From assembly GCA_025963265.1 (NCBI GenBank), contig JAOPUY010000601.1:1-6275 (forward strand): a stretch of DNA of 6,275 nt, given 5' to 3'. The notes beneath the pieces are model-generated. The model searched no databases. It saw only the letters and a program-made list of their open reading frames with translations, and had not been told where the DNA came from. Made by a program: the position numbers and the translations under genes. Each line of letters starts with the position of its first letter. Position 1 is the stretch's first letter. The stretch is from Frankiales bacterium (GTDB lineage: Bacteria; Actinomycetota; Actinomycetes; Mycobacteriales; Jatrophihabitantaceae). This document shows, one piece after another, positions 5,610 to 6,275 of this stretch.

Positions 5610-5677
5610 CCGCCCGCTGCCCGCGCCGGCTGAGGCTCGTTCAGGCTCGCCGCGGCACAATCGGGCCAAAAAACGGA

Positions 5678-5714
5678 GTCAACGTATTTCAGACTGAGTG
5701 TCTGCTGTGTCAAC
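5678..5714. repeat. Repeat cluster in the divergent promoter region
   Basis: An inverted repeat CAGAC-TGAGT-GTCTG (5690-5704) is flanked by two direct copies of GTCAAC (5678-5683 and 5709-5714), 31 bp apart. The stretch 5668-5720, starting with an A6 run, is clearly AT-richer than its surroundings. It lies directly upstream of the PLDc_N-type gene and about 80-115 bp from the Nif3-like start, so it probably contains a promoter and perhaps a regulator site. No regulator can be named. Confidence 0.35.
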
Positions 5715-5723
5715 ATTCTCGGC

Positions 5724-6137
5724 ATGCTGTTCATCGATGGTGGTTTCGGGCTGATCGTCTTCGCCCTCTGGATCTTCTGCGTCGTCGACGTCTTCACCAC
5801 GGACGCCGTTCGGTGCCGCAACCTGCCCAAGGGCGTCTGGGTCGTGATCGTGCTCCTCTTCTTCGATCTCGGCGCGATCGCCTGGCTCGTGGCCGGCCAC
5901 CCCTGGGACGGGGCGGGCAGCCGCTCACTTCCCTACAAGGGCAATGCCGGAACGCGCGACCGGTTCCCCGAGTACGACCGGCCCGGTCGGCACGTCCCGA
6001 CCAATCCCGACGACGACGAGGCGTTCTTGTCCGAAGTGCGCCGACGGGCCGAGCAGCAGCGCCAGTCCTACGAGCAGCGACGGCGGGCCGAGTTGGAGGC
6101 CGAGAACAAGAAGCTGTTCGACGATCGGCCCGAGTAA
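5724..6137 (+). CDS. PLDc_N-type membrane hairpin protein with charged C-terminal tail
   Basis: 137 aa. Two hydrophobic segments, about 7-24 (GFGLIVFALWIFCVVDVF) and 38-58, are joined by a short DAVRCRNLPKGVW loop. The pattern 'W-x-x-C-x-x-D-V-x-T-T-D ... R-N-L-P-K-x-V-W ... D-x-G-x-x-x-W-L-x-x-G-x-P' is the phospholipase D N-terminal (PLDc_N) domain, common as a stand-alone small membrane protein in actinobacteria. There is no catalytic PLD HKD motif, so it is not itself a phospholipase. Residues about 95-132 are highly charged (EVRRRAEQQRQ...RAELEAENKK) and probably a cytosolic helix or coiled coil. The ATG at 5724 starts right before the first membrane segment; no SD is seen, so initiation may be leaderless. 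Its role is unknown. Confidence 0.85.
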   Translation: MLFIDGGFGLIVFALWIFCVVDVFTTDAVRCRNLPKGVWVVIVLLFFDLGAIAWLVAGHPWDGAGSRSLPYKGNAGTRDRFPEYDRPGRHVPTNPDDDEAFLSEVRRRAEQQRQSYEQRRRAELEAENKKLFDDRPE

Positions 6138-6146
6138 ACGCTTAAC

Positions 6147-6160
6147 CGAACAAACGTTCG
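6147..6160 (+). promoter_or_regulatory. SOS box (LexA operator)
   Basis: CGAACAAACGTTCG is a perfect match to the Gram-positive SOS box CGAAC-RNRY-GTTCG, and with its flanks matches 11 of 12 defined positions of the mycobacterial form TCGAAC-N4-GTTCGA. It starts 10 nt after the stop of the membrane-protein gene and ends 10 nt before a TATCAT -10 box, so bound LexA would cover the -35 region of the promoter for the gene at 6184. The sequence match is observed; LexA control is inference. Confidence 0.75.
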
Positions 6161-6170
6161 AATCATCGGC

Positions 6171-6176
6171 TATCAT
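6171..6176 (+). promoter_or_regulatory. -10 box of the gene at 6184
   Basis: TATCAT fits TANNNT closely and ends 7 nt before the ATG, placing +1 on the start codon (leaderless) or within a nucleotide or two. The -35 region is occupied by the SOS box rather than a TTGACA element. A GAGG only 2 nt before the ATG is too close to act as a normal SD, which supports leaderless initiation. Confidence 0.5.
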
Positions 6177-6183
6177 CGAGGTT

Positions 6184-6275
6184 ATGAGCGCTGGATTTCA
6201 GGACTCGATGCTGGACTTGGCCGAGGACGTCGGGCTGAAGCAGTTGCGGCCACAGCTGGTCCGGACTCCGTTGTC
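6184..6275 (+). CDS. Probable AlkB-type 2-oxoglutarate/Fe(II) DNA-repair dioxygenase, N-terminal fragment
   Basis: The first 30 complete codons are visible, starting MSAGFQDSMLDLAEDVGL and ending LVRTPL, with the 31st codon a serine (TC-); the gene continues past the right edge. Actinobacterial AlkB-like proteins often begin with 'FQGSLFDLA(D/E)xVGLGPL...VRRTxLxRGAW', and the similarity over the visible segment is good but rests on memory and a short stretch. None of the catalytic residues (HxD...H, RxxxxxR) lie in the window. AlkB enzymes remove alkyl lesions such as 1-methyladenine and 3-methylcytosine from nucleic acids by oxidation. The upstream SOS box independently points to a DNA-damage role. 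The ATG at 6184 fits the promoter spacing. Alternative: an unrelated LexA-regulated protein. Confidence 0.55.
   Translation, partial: MSAGFQDSMLDLAEDVGLKQLRPQLVRTPL

Noticed and set aside
5591..6145. 184-aa plus-strand open frame overlapping the PLDc_N-type gene
   Set aside because: It is in a different frame from the membrane protein, is Arg-rich without motifs, and begins inside the start region of the divergent Nif3-like gene.
1..6275. CRISPR array, tRNA, insertion sequence or phage signature
   Set aside because: I looked for regularly spaced repeats, cloverleaf-like segments with a CCA end, transposase motifs and terminal inverted repeats on both strands and found none.

Overview
This is a GC-rich chromosomal window from an actinomycete (Actinomycetota). 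The evidence is the strong G/C bias at third codon positions, GTG starts, 4-bp start/stop overlaps, an actinobacterial RNase HI/histidine-phosphatase fusion, the order Nif3-like, C4 zinc ribbon, RNase HI-phosphatase (the order I recall for Rv2230c-Rv2229c-Rv2228c of Mycobacterium tuberculosis), and an encapsulin/DyP peroxidase pair. Genus cannot be fixed from the window.

Layout. From about 5600 down to 1 everything reads on the minus strand. In transcription order: Nif3-like metal protein (5597-4437), C4 zinc-ribbon coiled-coil protein (4340-3600), RNase HI-phosphatase fusion (3603-2380, GTGA overlap with the previous gene), an 11-bp inverted repeat, RNase P RNA rnpB (about 2337-1918), a 70-aa cysteine-containing hypothetical (1714-1502), a 64-aa conserved small protein (1480-1286), a B-type DyP peroxidase with an encapsulin cargo tail (1153-86), and the first 29 codons of the encapsulin shell gene (89-1, ATGA overlap). 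On the plus strand, divergent from the Nif3-like gene, lie a PLDc_N-type membrane hairpin protein (5724-6137) and the start of a gene resembling an AlkB-type dioxygenase (6184 to the window end).

Function. The left end encodes a protein nanocompartment: the peroxidase ends in a Pro-rich linker plus a GSLGVGSLK-type targeting peptide and is translationally coupled to its shell. The middle is nucleic-acid housekeeping: RNase HI and RNase P RNA. The right end carries the most interesting regulatory signal: a perfect Gram-positive SOS box (CGAAC-N4-GTTCG, 6147-6160) placed just ahead of a TATCAT -10 box and the ATG of the probable DNA-repair gene, suggesting LexA control of a leaderless transcript.

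Other points worth a look are the hairpin whose loop is a stop codon between the two small genes, a displaced Shine-Dalgarno with an 11-bp tandem duplication at the start of the 64-aa gene, and the overlap of an inverted repeat with the likely rnpB promoter. I found no insertion sequence, CRISPR array, tRNA or phage gene. Apart from the uncharacterised small genes, the window holds known families, and I do not see an entirely new multi-gene system.
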